A stretch of 64,000 nt of DNA from Actinomycetes bacterium (GCA_021822605.1 JAKAQL010000008.1:1-64000), one strand, 5' to 3'. Shown: positions 19,181 through 29,199, numbered from the stretch's first letter. Notes: a model not told the origin generated them from the letters alone. Numbers and translations: made by a program.

Positions 19181-20209
19181 ATGAAGCTGGCCATGCAGAT
19201 CAACTATGCGGGCGACATTCTGGAGACAGTTGAAGAGGTAGTTCGCTATGAGAGCGCGGGACTCGATATCGTCTTTGTCGCGGAGGCTTACGGGTTCGAT
19301 GCGGTATCTATCTTGGGATATCTGGCGGCTAGAACGAGTCGCGTTCAGCTCGGGCCTGGGATCCTTCCTATTTATTCCCGGACGCCTGCACTGATCGCGC
19401 AGACTGCGGCAGGACTCGATTACGTATCGGGTGGGCGGGCGGTGCTTGGTCTTGGCGCCTCGGGGCCTCAGGTGATCGAGGGATGGCACGGAGTCGCTTA
19501 TGATCGGCCAATCGCTCGGACTCGGGAGATCATACAGCTCTGTCGCAAGGTTTGGCTTCGAGACCGGCTGGAGTCCGACGGCATCTATCAAATTCCACTT
19601 CGAGGTGGCACCGGACTGGGCAAGCCGCTCAAGCTCATTACCAAGCCAGTCCGACCTCAGGTGCCTATCTATCTCGCCGCAATTGGGCCGGCGAATGTTC
19701 GGTTGGCATCAGAACTCGCGGAGGGATGGCTGCCAATATTTTACCTTCCTGAACAGGCAGAAGCGGTCTGGGGCGATTCCATGCGCCAGGGATTGGACCT
19801 ACGAAACCCGAACCTTGGCCGCTTCGAGATCGTGGCCGGTGGATTGCTCGCTATTGGCAAGGACATCCAAGAGGTCCTCGACCTCGCGCGACCCTACGTT
19901 GCACTCTATGTCGGAGGAATGGGTGCGAAGACAAAGAACTTCTACAACGATCTTTTCCGACGCTATGGATATGGAGATCTAGCTGAACAGATTCAGGATC
20001 TCTATCTTGCTGGCGAACGGGAGAGGGCAGCCAAGCTCGTACCCAACGAACTGCTTGAACGTATGAATCTTGTCGGTGATGCCGGTTTTGTCCAGGAACG
20101 GGTCCACGCCTTTGCCCAAGCTGGCGTCACCACGCTGATGGTGACGCCAGTTGGTGAAGATCCGATCGGCTCATTCCGACAGTTGCGCGCGATGGTCGAT
20201 CGGCTCTAA
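19181..20209 (+). CDS. LLM-class (F420-dependent-like) oxidoreductase
   Basis: LDIVFVAEAYGFDAVSILGYLAARTSRVQLGPGILPIYSRTPALIAQTAAGLDYVSGGRAVLGLGASGPQV. Confidence 0.88.
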   Translation: MKLAMQINYAGDILETVEEVVRYESAGLDIVFVAEAYGFDAVSILGYLAARTSRVQLGPGILPIYSRTPALIAQTAAGLDYVSGGRAVLGLGASGPQVIEGWHGVAYDRPIARTREIIQLCRKVWLRDRLESDGIYQIPLRGGTGLGKPLKLITKPVRPQVPIYLAAIGPANVRLASELAEGWLPIFYLPEQAEAVWGDSMRQGLDLRNPNLGRFEIVAGGLLAIGKDIQEVLDLARPYVALYVGGMGAKTKNFYNDLFRRYGYGDLAEQIQDLYLAGERERAAKLVPNELLERMNLVGDAGFVQERVHAFAQAGVTTLMVTPVGEDPIGSFRQLRAMVDRL

Positions 20210-20213
20210 CTTA

Positions 20214-21317
20214 GTGTTCTCTGTCGCGCTATGGTGGCCACTCTTGGTGGTTGTCTGGGAGATCTACTTCACATGGCGATTATTTTTTCCGCAACGAATC
20301 GACCAAGTTCTTTCGCCGAGGGTACCGTTGGACGGGGTGGAGGTGGTCATCCCCGCACATAACGAGGCCGCGACTCTTCCAAAACTGCTTGCCAGTCTGG
20401 ATGCTCAGAAGGGAGTGAACGCGCTGGTCACAGTTATCGATGATCGCTCAAGTGATGAGACTTGCGCCATTGCGCAGTCACTGGGAGTTGAGGTCCTACA
20501 GCTCCACGATAGGCGCGGAAACAATCCAAAGGCTGGCGCTCTGAGCAATTGGATCCCAAAGGGGACCACTGAGACGGTGGTGTTTCTGGATGCAGATGTC
20601 GATCTTGTCGAGGCTCACGCGTTGGTGCGGCTCGTAGCTGTTGCTCGGGGGCGACCAAATGATCTGATCAGCGTACAGCCCTATCATCGGATGGGGCGCT
20701 GGTACGAGCAGTTCGCATTCTTTCCGAACCTCGTCTCTATGGTGGCCTCAGGAGCCTTTGGCGCATTTGGGCTTGGATATTCGGCTGCCACCTTCGGTCC
20801 GGTGTTGTGCTGTCAGGTGGCTCAGTACCAACGGGTAGGTGGGCATGCGGTGGTGATGGACTCGGTGCTCGATGATCAGGCATTGGGTCAGAGATTTCGA
20901 GGTGCTGGCGGTCACACTGTCCTGTTCGGGGGTCGAGGATGGGTTGAGTTTCGGATGTATGCGAATGGGTTTGGACAGTTGCTGGAGGGCTTCCGAAAAA
21001 ACGTTGCGAAAGGGGCGCTCATGGTTCGTGGCTTCGGGGCGCTGCTGGCAACGCTGATGGTAGTGGGCCAACTCTCGGCACTCGCCACCCTTGCTTCCGT
21101 TGGTGTCAAGGGTCTGCCGGCGGCGTTGGTGGTCATTGGGTTGGTCTGTTTGGTCAATACGTTGGTAGCACGGCGTATTGGTGCGTTCCATTGGAGCAGT
21201 GTGTGTTTTCAGCTGGTCTATCTACCCATTTTTCTTTGGATGGTAGCCACTTCCGGGTTTGACCTACTACGCGGTATGACCACCTGGAAAGGTCAGGCGA
21301 TGAGAACGAGGCGATGA
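20214..21317 (+). CDS. Family 2 glycosyltransferase, CrtQ-like (4,4'-diaponeurosporenoate glycosyltransferase family)
   Basis: VEVVIPAHNEAATLPKLLASLDAQ, ISVQPYHRMGRWYEQFAFF, SVLDDQALGQRFRGAGG, GRGWVEFRMYANGFGQLLEGFRKNVAKGA; GTG start at 20214 just after the upstream stop. Confidence 0.75.
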   Translation: MFSVALWWPLLVVVWEIYFTWRLFFPQRIDQVLSPRVPLDGVEVVIPAHNEAATLPKLLASLDAQKGVNALVTVIDDRSSDETCAIAQSLGVEVLQLHDRRGNNPKAGALSNWIPKGTTETVVFLDADVDLVEAHALVRLVAVARGRPNDLISVQPYHRMGRWYEQFAFFPNLVSMVASGAFGAFGLGYSAATFGPVLCCQVAQYQRVGGHAVVMDSVLDDQALGQRFRGAGGHTVLFGGRGWVEFRMYANGFGQLLEGFRKNVAKGALMVRGFGALLATLMVVGQLSALATLASVGVKGLPAALVVIGLVCLVNTLVARRIGAFHWSSVCFQLVYLPIFLWMVATSGFDLLRGMTTWKGQAMRTRR

Positions 21318-21799
21318 GCGTGTCCAGTGTGACCGACATGGCGCTTGCAATCGCGTACTGGATTACGACAAGCGTAGTGGTAGGACTCCTCGGTGCACGG
21401 CTCACTCTAGGGGCGTTGCGCTCTGTCGCTCGTCGCACCTGGTGGTCAGCCGGGCCCACTGCGCGTTGGTATCGACGCATACTGCGCATTGACGTTTGGA
21501 AAGATAAGCTACCCGAGGCGGGAAGGTTTGGCGGCGGAGTCTCTAAGCGGCGAATCATCAGTCGTAAGCACTCGGTGTTGGAACGACTGTACTTGGAGAC
21601 GGTGCGGGCTGAGCTGGTACATACCGTCTTGTTGGCGATTCAGTGGGTACCGGTATTTTGGCTGAGTCCAGGTTTTATCGCCGTCCCGGTACTGTATGCG
21701 CTGGTCGCGAACGTACCCTTCATAGCAGTTCAACGGTACAACCGGTTGCGGCTGTCAAGACTTGTGAGTGTCGATGATCGCTGGAGCCTTGACGAATAG
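21314..21799 (+). CDS. CrtO-like acyltransferase family membrane protein (glycosyl-4,4'-diaponeurosporenoate acyltransferase family)
   Basis: LYLETVRAELVHTVLLAIQWVPVFWLSPGFIAVPVLYALVANVPFIAVQRYNRLRLSRL; ATGA overlap with the CrtQ-like gene. Confidence 0.7.
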   Translation: MSVSSVTDMALAIAYWITTSVVVGLLGARLTLGALRSVARRTWWSAGPTARWYRRILRIDVWKDKLPEAGRFGGGVSKRRIISRKHSVLERLYLETVRAELVHTVLLAIQWVPVFWLSPGFIAVPVLYALVANVPFIAVQRYNRLRLSRLVSVDDRWSLDE

Positions 21800-22318
21800 A
21801 TGTTCACGATAGTACTGTAGCTCTGCGATACTGTCTCGAATATCGTCAAGGGCACGATGTGAGCTGTCCTTTTTTGGCAGGAGATCAGCCAGGCCGGGAT
21901 ACCACCGCTTCGCGAGTTCTTTGATGCTCGACACATCGACGGATCGGTAGTGCAGCCAGTTCTCAAGGTCGGGCATGTACCTCGCGAGAAAGCGGCGATC
22001 AGTGCCGATCGAGTTTCCGCAGAGAGGCACCTGTCGAGCATTTGGACAGTGCCGCTTGAGAAAGGCAAGCGCGGCAAGGTTGGCTTCCTCAAGAGTGGTG
22101 GTAGATGCACGAACGTCTGCCAGGAGGCCGTTGGCTTCGTGCATCTTTGTGACAACTTTCTCCATTTCCCCAAGCGAATCGTCATCCGCGTGTATCACCA
22201 AAGGGCCGAACTCCTCAATGGTGTTGAGGTCGTCGTCGGTAACGATCATCGCGATTTCCAATATGACATTGCGCTCGGGGAGAAGCCCTGTCATCTCTAG
22301 ATCCATCCATGCCAGCAT
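21755..22318 (-). CDS. orn: Oligoribonuclease
   Basis: MLAWMDLEMTGLLPERNVILEIAMIVTDDDLN, LCGNSIGTDRRFLARYMP, HRALDDIRDSIAELQYYR. Confidence 0.95.
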   Translation of the reverse strand: MLAWMDLEMTGLLPERNVILEIAMIVTDDDLNTIEEFGPLVIHADDDSLGEMEKVVTKMHEANGLLADVRASTTTLEEANLAALAFLKRHCPNARQVPLCGNSIGTDRRFLARYMPDLENWLHYRSVDVSSIKELAKRWYPGLADLLPKKDSSHRALDDIRDSIAELQYYREHLFVKAPAIIDTHKS

Positions 22319-22387
22319 GACAGCCAGGTTACTCGCTGTGTATGCTGAGTGGGGTAGCATGAAGGTAAGAGGAACAAGAAGGGGTAT

Positions 22388-23185
22388 ATGGGTCACACGG
22401 CATCGCAGCATCCCTGGGTGATCGTTCCGACGTATAATGAAGCTAGCAATATTGTCGATATCGTCAAGGCGATTCGTGAGGCGGTGCCTGCCTCCACGGT
22501 ATTGGTGGTTGATGATAGCTCGCCGGACGGCACGGCGGATTTGGTTGAGGGGCTCCGCACCACCGATAGTTGCATTCGCGTGCTACGACGTCCTGGGAAG
22601 GCCGGACTCGGTGCAGCGTATCGGTCAGGGTTTCGGCAGGCGCTGGACTCCGGTGCTACCGCCCTGGTCGAAATAGATGCAGATTTCTCGCACGACCCGG
22701 CCGTCATCCCAAGTTTGCTTCAGAGCCTCGATGACGGTGCTGGTCTCGCCATCGGGTCACGCTACGTAGCCGGTGGTTCGTCGGAAGGGTTGCCGGCCAT
22801 GCGCCTCTTGATCTCCCGTCTTGGGAATCGCTATGCGTCCCTCATGCTTGGGATGAAGGTCCACGACGCCACCGCTGGTTTCCGCGCCTACGAGGCCGGG
22901 GCAATGAAGATGATCGATCTTGACCGAGTACGCGCCGATGGGTATGGATTTCAGGTTGAGATGGCCTATCTAATCTCCCAACTGGGCTTCAGGATCACCG
23001 AGGTGCCAATCACCTTCCATGATCGGCGCGCAGGTAGCTCGAAGATGTCGAGCCATATTGTCGTCGAGGCGATGATGCTCTGCACGATTTGGGGCTTGAG
23101 TCGAAGGGTGGCGTGGCTGCGGCAGGGCTCACGACAGGACCGGCTGATCGATCAGTTGGAGAAGCTGATTCGGATGTCGAAGTGA
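22388..23185 (+). CDS. Polyprenol monophosphomannose synthase (Dpm/Ppm1-type GT2)
   Basis: VIVPTYNEASNIVDIVKAIR, VVDDSSPDGTADLV, VEIDADFSHDPAVIPSLL, EVPITFHDRRAGSSKMS. Confidence 0.9.
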   Translation: MGHTASQHPWVIVPTYNEASNIVDIVKAIREAVPASTVLVVDDSSPDGTADLVEGLRTTDSCIRVLRRPGKAGLGAAYRSGFRQALDSGATALVEIDADFSHDPAVIPSLLQSLDDGAGLAIGSRYVAGGSSEGLPAMRLLISRLGNRYASLMLGMKVHDATAGFRAYEAGAMKMIDLDRVRADGYGFQVEMAYLISQLGFRITEVPITFHDRRAGSSKMSSHIVVEAMMLCTIWGLSRRVAWLRQGSRQDRLIDQLEKLIRMSK

Positions 23186-23616
23186 CGGAGATCGCGGTAC
23201 AGGTGCTTCATCCTGAAGCACAAATTCCTGCATCGCAGTTGCCGGGCGATGCAGGAGCCGATCTTGCCCTTGTCGAAAGTCTGACCCTGCGCCCCGGTGC
23301 CCGTGGACTGGGTCGCACTGGACTTGCTGTAGAGCTGCCCTCTGGGACGATGGGGTTGGTGATGCCCCGCAGCGGTCTCGCTCTTCGTCTGGGTGTGACG
23401 GTACTCAACGCTCCGGGCCTGATCGACGCGGGCTATCGCGGGGAGATCAGAGTGCTGTTGATCAATTTTGGTGAGAGTACGGTGGAGCTTCTTCCTGGTG
23501 ATCGGGTCGCACAACTCGTGGTAGTACCGTATGTGGGTGTCGACTATCTGGTGCGAGATGCATTGTCAGAGACGGAGCGAGGAGTTGGTGGCTTTGGTCA
23601 TACCGGCCATCATTGA
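23182..23616 (+). CDS. dut: dUTP diphosphatase
   Basis: LPGDAGADLALVE, MPRSGLALRLGVTVLNAPGLIDAGYRGEIRVLLIN, GDRVAQLVVVPY, ERGVGGFGHTGHH. Confidence 0.95.
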   Translation: MTEIAVQVLHPEAQIPASQLPGDAGADLALVESLTLRPGARGLGRTGLAVELPSGTMGLVMPRSGLALRLGVTVLNAPGLIDAGYRGEIRVLLINFGESTVELLPGDRVAQLVVVPYVGVDYLVRDALSETERGVGGFGHTGHH

Positions 23617-23660
23617 TCGCCTGCGTAAAGACAAGGGGCAAGGGGAGTTGGGTCGCCTGT

Positions 23661-23666
23661 TATACT
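23661..23666 (+). promoter_or_regulatory. -10-like element upstream of tRNA-Gly
   Basis: TATACT 12 nt before the mature tRNA 5' end; no convincing -35 seen. Confidence 0.4.
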
Positions 23667-23678
23667 GTTGAGCGTAAC

Positions 23679-23751
23679 GCGGACGTGGCTCAGTTGGTAG
23701 AGCATCACCTTGCCAAGGTGAGGGTCGCGGGTTCGAATCCCGTCGTCCGCT
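23679..23751 (+). tRNA. tRNA-Gly (GCC)
   Basis: Cloverleaf by eye: GCGGACG...CGTCCGC acceptor, CACC-TTGCCAA-GGTG anticodon arm, GCGGGTTCGAATCCCGT T arm. Confidence 0.95.
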
Positions 23752-24342
23752 CGACAGAGGGTTTGGCTGTGCTGTTCCCTGCTTTTCGTGGTTGTTTGAA
23801 TTCGCTCGGTTCCAAGCCTGAGGTAACGGGCCTCATCACTGGGGCACAGTCGTTCTAAGGTCAGCGGTATATGTGATATTCAATCGTGGGTCTGGGTGCG
23901 GCTAGCGAGCGTAGATTCGAGCCGAAACCCTCAGCCACATGGATGGACAGCTCGCGGCGTTGACTGGACTGCAAACGCCTAGGAGGCCTCACGCCGCGGC
24001 TCTGTGAGCGTCCCTCGTTCAAGACGCGCTCCTCGTTGGCTACCCTCGCATCTCGTCGATATCGGTGGTTCGTACTGATAGTGACCAGACGCCGAAGGGA
24101 AGCTATCTATCCATCCGCTCCACTACCTTAGTGAGGCGGCTGGCTGCTTGGGATCGATCGGCTGTATCCACCTCAGACGTGAGGAGGAGCATAAGAATGT
24201 TCTATCCAGAGGCTGCACACGATCCAGCGAGGGTGTCGATTGGGGGTTGGGGCTACTGGTGCGCCCATGGCAAGCGAGGAAATTGGGGAGTGGGGCCGAG
24301 ATGGCCCGATTGCGGGGCCAGGCGCTATAGAGTGTAGCCCAC

Positions 24343-24415
24343 GGGCCGTTGGCGCAGTTGGTAGCGCACTTGCATGACGCGCAAGGGGTCAGAGGTTCGA
24401 GTCCTCTACGGCCCA
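24343..24415 (+). tRNA. tRNA-Val (GAC)
   Basis: GGGCCGT...ACGGCCC acceptor, CTTGC-ATGACGC-GCAAG anticodon arm (GAC at 34-36), AGAGGTTCGAGTCCTCT T arm. Confidence 0.9.
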
Positions 24416-24599
24416 CCGTGATGGAGATCGCTGCTGAGTGGGTCCGAGCGAGCCATCTGCTGACATGATTCCGGTAACGGTACTCTGCATCCCGACCAGA
24501 GCGAGCTCGTTCGCCGAGAACATGGAGAATCTCCTTGCCTCACGAGAGCTGTTCTCCGCTAATCTCCCCGAAAGGGGAGTGAACGATAGTCAAAAACGG

Positions 24600-24864
24600 T
24601 GCGCACTCAACTGGGGTGACCGGCAGCGAGAAGGCCAAGTGAGGTGCTGCCGTGGTGATCATTGGAGTGTCGGCTGCCGAACTTTCCGAACAGGGGTCGC
24701 AGGTAAATCTTGCGGGGGCGTGTCGTGCCATAGGTGGCAACCGTATCTTCTTGGGCTGCCCGTCTACCGTTGGCTCCAAAGGGCAAGTCTGGCGCGATAA
24801 ACGCGGTATTCATGCCTCGTTTGGCCGCGGAAACGAGAAACTGACCGAGCCTATGACACTCTGA
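24600..24864 (+). other. Possible decayed coding remnant, unidentified
   Basis: Protein-like segment AAVVIIGVSAAELSEQGSQVNLAGACRAIGGNRIFLGCPSTVGSKGQ with no matching intact N-terminus; upstream frame is interrupted. Confidence 0.25.
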
Positions 24865-24871
24865 GCAGCGT

Positions 24872-25300
24872 CTATTGGCCGGAGTTTTTGGACGGTGATC
24901 TGCTGAGGTGATAGAGCAGGAAAGCATACGCAAAGAGCGCAAGGGTGAATCCGAGTGCCATGATCAACGACAACAGGTTTGATCGGCCACCGCCATTGAC
25001 AAAGGCGAGCCCTGCGGCAATCGCAATGACGATACCAAGGACTCCGACGATCGTGTAACCCAGGGCGCCAGCCGCGGGTTGTTCAAGTGAGGCATTGATC
25101 ATCATGACGCCGTTGATTAGGAGGGCAAGACCGATGATCACATGGATATACAGAACCGCAATGGGGTGCGATGCACCCCACGGGTTATGAGGAGTAATTG
25201 TTACATACAATACATTGGCGGTACCGAAGATGAATTCAATGAGTAGCGCAACGATGGAGGTGAACGATAAAAGTTTGAGGTCGAGCTGGCGCTTACTCAT
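24872..25300 (-). CDS. Small integral membrane protein, function unknown
   Basis: 142 aa with four hydrophobic segments. Confidence 0.65.
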   Translation of the reverse strand: MSKRQLDLKLLSFTSIVALLIEFIFGTANVLYVTITPHNPWGASHPIAVLYIHVIIGLALLINGVMMINASLEQPAAGALGYTIVGVLGIVIAIAAGLAFVNGGGRSNLLSLIMALGFTLALFAYAFLLYHLSRSPSKNSGQ

Positions 25301-25414
25301 AGCAACGACAGTCTAGCGCCTCTGGCCGCTTTAAGCAAGTCGGTCGCGACGACTATACCGTAACATCAGGATGAGTCCACCAATCATGTCTGGTAGTAGA
25401 GGACGAGCTATGTA

Positions 25415-27574
25415 TCAATCGAAGACCTGTTCTGTAGTGGTACGCGTCTCGAACGTGCCAGGGGTGGGTGTCTCGGCTACCTCCAGGGACGATGGTTGGA
25501 GGTGCCATCTTCTGAGGCGCAAAGCGTTCATGACGACGATAAGGGATGAACTTGCCATGAGCGCAGCGGCGAGCATAGGGTTGAGGATGCCAAGAGCTGC
25601 CAAGGTGATGGCAACTGCGTTATAGCCGAATGCCCATGCAAAGTTCTCATGAATGTTGCGCAAGGTTGCTCGCGCCAGCGATATCGCGCTGGGCACCTTG
25701 GTAATGTCGTCACCAAGGATGGTGATATCGGCGCTAGCCTTGGCGATGTCGGTGCCGCTGGCGAGTGCGATCCCAAGGTCGGCTTGCGCAAGGGCTTGCG
25801 CATCGTTGATTCCGTCGCCGACCATAGCTACTCGTCTTCCGGTTGCCTGCTCACCGCGTACCGTCGCTGCCTTGTCACCTGGTTGGACGCCGGCTCGGAT
25901 TGCAGTGATGCCGAGGGCATCAGCCAGCACCTGCGCATTAGAGAGACGATCGCCGGTCAACATGACAACCTCGATGCCACTGCGTTCCAGGGTTTGGACG
26001 AGCTCTTTTGCCCCCTTCCGGAGCGTCTCATGAAGAGTGAAGAGGAGGGGTGGCTGTTCGTCGATCTGACAGGCAATGGTTCGCGATGCCTGGTTCGTCT
26101 CGATATTGAAGTACTGTGGCGCTGCTATCGTCACCGTGTGTCCGCCCGCTGTCCCGACTAAACCTGAGCCAGGTAGTTCTCGCACAGCCTCCACTGGCGC
26201 CCTCAGCGTTGATAGTGCGGTGAGTGCACGGGAGACTGGATGCGTAGAGGCCTGAGCAACCGTCGCGATGAGGACCTTGCCCTCCTCGCTTAGTCCCGTG
26301 GGTAGGTCATCGAGTGCGAGTGTCGCATCGGTCAGGGTTCCCGTCTTGTCGAGGAAGACGGTGTCGATCTTGGGTACCTGCTCAAGAACGGTTGGACTCT
26401 GAATGAGAATACCGGTACGTGCCGCCCGAGAGGTGGCTACTAGGAATGCGATTGGCGTGGCAAGACCAAGTGAGCATGGACAGGCTACCACCAGCACCGC
26501 AATACCCGCGACGAGCGCCTTGATGATCGAACCTTGGGTTAGCCAGATCAAGAACGTGGCGATCGCAATGAGAATGACTACTGGAACAAAGACGCGAGAG
26601 ACTCGATCGCTCAGGCGCTCCAAATTCGCCTTTTTGGCCTGGGCCTGCGCTACCTGTTGAGTGAGCTGTGACAAAAAACTGCGTTGGGCACTGGTTATCG
26701 CGATGCCCTCCAACAAATGATCACGGTTGATCGACCCCGCGAGAATAGTGCTTCCTGGTCCAGCATGGTTGGTATCGGATTCCCCTGTGATGATCGCGGT
26801 GTCAACCGCAGATTCGCCAGCGGTGACGGTCATGTCGGTCGGAACGACTTGACCAGGGCGCACCGTGAGTAGGTCGTCACGCAGGATCTCCTTGGCCGGA
26901 ATTGTCATTTCGACCCCTTGGCGAGACACGGTGACGTCGCCGAGGATCTTTGCCTGGAGGTCGTTGAGATCGCTCCTCGCCGCTACCTTTGCGCGCTCTT
27001 CGATCCATCGTCCGAGATAGATGACGGTCGGCACGATCGCTGCCGCATCAAAGAAGATTGGTTCACTTGTCTTCGCTGCGATGGTGATGACTGCCGACCA
27101 GCTGAAGGCGGTGACAAAGCCAAGTGCGACAAGGGAGTCCATGCCTCCCGTCAAGTGTCGGAGGTCGCGAAGTGCAGTCACCAGGAAGCCACGACCAACG
27201 AGAATGATGACAACAAGGGCTAGCACTAGTGCGATCGGTCGTGCTATCGACCATATGGAGAGATCGCCACCAAGGAGCACGGCACTGAGTAGTGCGCTCA
27301 CGAGCAACGGCCATCGGTGGTGTGTCAACTGGGGGGAGGTCGCCTCCTGATCCTTGGCAACCGCTTCATAGCCGGCTTGGCGAACTGCCGCTAAAATTCG
27401 GTCGGTGTCAAGGGCGCTGGGGTCAAACGTGATGGTGGCCTCTTCTAGGGCATAGTTAACGGTTGCCGTTGCTCCTGGGAGGCGATTGAGCTTGCGTTCA
27501 ATACGAGATGCACAGCTCGTGCAGGTCATACCGAAGAGCTCTAGCTCAAGTTGTTTACTGGATGAGTTCGGCAT
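25415..27574 (-). CDS. copA: Copper-translocating P-type ATPase
   Basis: HMA GMTCTSCASRIE, CPC (VVACPCSLGLATP), DKTGTLTDA, MVGDGINDAQAL. Confidence 0.95.
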   Translation of the reverse strand: MPNSSSKQLELELFGMTCTSCASRIERKLNRLPGATATVNYALEEATITFDPSALDTDRILAAVRQAGYEAVAKDQEATSPQLTHHRWPLLVSALLSAVLLGGDLSIWSIARPIALVLALVVIILVGRGFLVTALRDLRHLTGGMDSLVALGFVTAFSWSAVITIAAKTSEPIFFDAAAIVPTVIYLGRWIEERAKVAARSDLNDLQAKILGDVTVSRQGVEMTIPAKEILRDDLLTVRPGQVVPTDMTVTAGESAVDTAIITGESDTNHAGPGSTILAGSINRDHLLEGIAITSAQRSFLSQLTQQVAQAQAKKANLERLSDRVSRVFVPVVILIAIATFLIWLTQGSIIKALVAGIAVLVVACPCSLGLATPIAFLVATSRAARTGILIQSPTVLEQVPKIDTVFLDKTGTLTDATLALDDLPTGLSEEGKVLIATVAQASTHPVSRALTALSTLRAPVEAVRELPGSGLVGTAGGHTVTIAAPQYFNIETNQASRTIACQIDEQPPLLFTLHETLRKGAKELVQTLERSGIEVVMLTGDRLSNAQVLADALGITAIRAGVQPGDKAATVRGEQATGRRVAMVGDGINDAQALAQADLGIALASGTDIAKASADITILGDDITKVPSAISLARATLRNIHENFAWAFGYNAVAITLAALGILNPMLAAALMASSSLIVVMNALRLRRWHLQPSSLEVAETPTPGTFETRTTTEQVFD

Positions 27575-27758
27575 CGTAGCCGGCCTCATCCATTGCAGCG
27601 ATCAAGGTCTCCACTTGTAGCTCTTCGCCCTCGACGGTTACGATCTTTGCGTCAATATCGACCACGACGGATTGCACGCCTGGGATCTTTCCCACTTCGC
27701 CTTGAATCGCCTCTTGACAGTGGTGACAGCTCACGGTTGGAACACTAAATTGCATCAT
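27555..27758 (-). CDS. copZ: Heavy-metal-associated domain copper chaperone
   Basis: MMQFSVPTVSCHHCQEAIQGEVGKIPGVQSVVVDIDAKIVTVEGEE; C-x-x-C motif; overlaps copA. Confidence 0.85.
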   Translation of the reverse strand: MMQFSVPTVSCHHCQEAIQGEVGKIPGVQSVVVDIDAKIVTVEGEELQVETLIAAMDEAGYDAELIQ

Positions 27759-27871
27759 CGAGTCCCTCATCTTTCTCATCTCCAGTCTATCCTTGCCTGC
27801 ATTGGCCGATGCAAGGAGTGGTGGTGGTGGATGAGACAGTCGCGGGATCTCGGCGTGTTGATGTGAGGGTG

Positions 27872-29023
27872 ATGCTGGTTGCGATCGGACTGTCCCTCGC
27901 AGCGGCAACATCGCTTGGTTTCGCACGCTTTGCATACTCTTTACTTCTGCCGACGATGCGTACCGCTTTGCACTGGAGTTACTTCGCGGCTGGCGCGATG
28001 AATACTGCCAACGCTATTGGGTACCTTGGAGGTGCACTCCTGGTTACGCGCATCTCGGATCGATTCGGGAACCGCCGGTCATTTGTCGTGAGCGGTGCAG
28101 GCATGGTCGTTTCGCTGGCCCTGACACCGGTGAACGCTCACCTCGTGCCGCTGCTCGGCCTCCGAATCATCTCTGGTTTCTGCGGTGCAGTGATCTTTGT
28201 CGTTGGGTCCTCCCTTGCTCAACAGGCCGCACGAGGACTATCGCGGTCGGGAGCTGCGGTCATTCTTGGGGTCTACTTCGGAGGTGCGGGCCTGGGTACC
28301 GCTGTGAGCGGCGCGATTATCCCTGCCATCCATCTGGGTATTGGCACACTATGGAGGGTCGATTGGTCGATCTTGGCCATCATCACATTGCTCGCGATGA
28401 CCGGCGCCGTACTCGCATCGCTACAGGTGGGCGATCCTCCCGTGCGCACTGCCCAAGAACGACATCTTGGCCACTACCGGCCGTTGCTCCCCGCACTTAT
28501 CGCCTACGGGCTGTTTGGCTTCGGCTACCTAGCATTTTTGACATTTCAAGTTGCCCTCATGAGCCATCAAGGCTTGGCGTCCTCGAGAGTCGTGATCTCC
28601 TATGTCATCTTTGGCATGGTCGCCGCGATCAGCGGTTTCGTCTGGTTTCGACCACTCGCTGGTCACAAGCCCGGCCTGGTGGCGGCGTCGATCTATCTTT
28701 CTGGGGCAATCGGAGCGTCGCTCTATCTGTTGTCGAAAGCACTCTGGGTCGAGATGGTCGCTGCCATGCTCTTCGGGCTTGCACTCATGAGCTGTTCTAC
28801 CGCCTTCGGGGTCGTGACTCGGGTGGTACTTCCGCCTTCGCTGCAGACAGGTGCGATGGGTGTGGCGACGGTGGCGATTGCGGTCGGGCAAAGCCTGGGC
28901 CCTCTCGTAACCGGTCAAGTCGCCGACTCGCATTTTGGTCTGGCTGGTGCAATTGGTGTCGGTGCCACCTTCATCGGACTGGCAGCGATCACCTCGCTCT
29001 TCCAGCGCACTCAGGCGGCGTAA
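27872..29023 (+). CDS. MFS transporter (YbfB/YjiJ-like)
   Basis: About twelve hydrophobic segments; SLGFARFAYSLLLPTMRTALHWSYFAAGAMNTANAIGYLGGALLVTRISDRFGNR. Confidence 0.88.
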   Translation: MLVAIGLSLAAATSLGFARFAYSLLLPTMRTALHWSYFAAGAMNTANAIGYLGGALLVTRISDRFGNRRSFVVSGAGMVVSLALTPVNAHLVPLLGLRIISGFCGAVIFVVGSSLAQQAARGLSRSGAAVILGVYFGGAGLGTAVSGAIIPAIHLGIGTLWRVDWSILAIITLLAMTGAVLASLQVGDPPVRTAQERHLGHYRPLLPALIAYGLFGFGYLAFLTFQVALMSHQGLASSRVVISYVIFGMVAAISGFVWFRPLAGHKPGLVAASIYLSGAIGASLYLLSKALWVEMVAAMLFGLALMSCSTAFGVVTRVVLPPSLQTGAMGVATVAIAVGQSLGPLVTGQVADSHFGLAGAIGVGATFIGLAAITSLFQRTQAA

Positions 29024-29125
29024 CAAGTCACGGGTGTGAACGAGTCAATAGGCACTCACTTCGCAGAAATTCGTGTTGCAGGTGAGCCGCTGAATCTATC
29101 GACCCACCCCGTTCCACGAAGATCC

Positions 29126-29199
29126 TGGAGGCGGCGAGCGGATTCGAACCGCTGTGCAAGGCTTTGCAGGCCTCTGCCTAACCACTCGGCCACACCGCC
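29126..29199 (-). tRNA. tRNA-Cys (GCA), CCA encoded
   Basis: Reverse complement GGCGGTGTGGCCGAGTGGTTAGGCAGAGGCCTGCAAAGCCTTGCACAGCGGTTCGAATCCGCTCGCCGCCTCCA. Confidence 0.95.
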
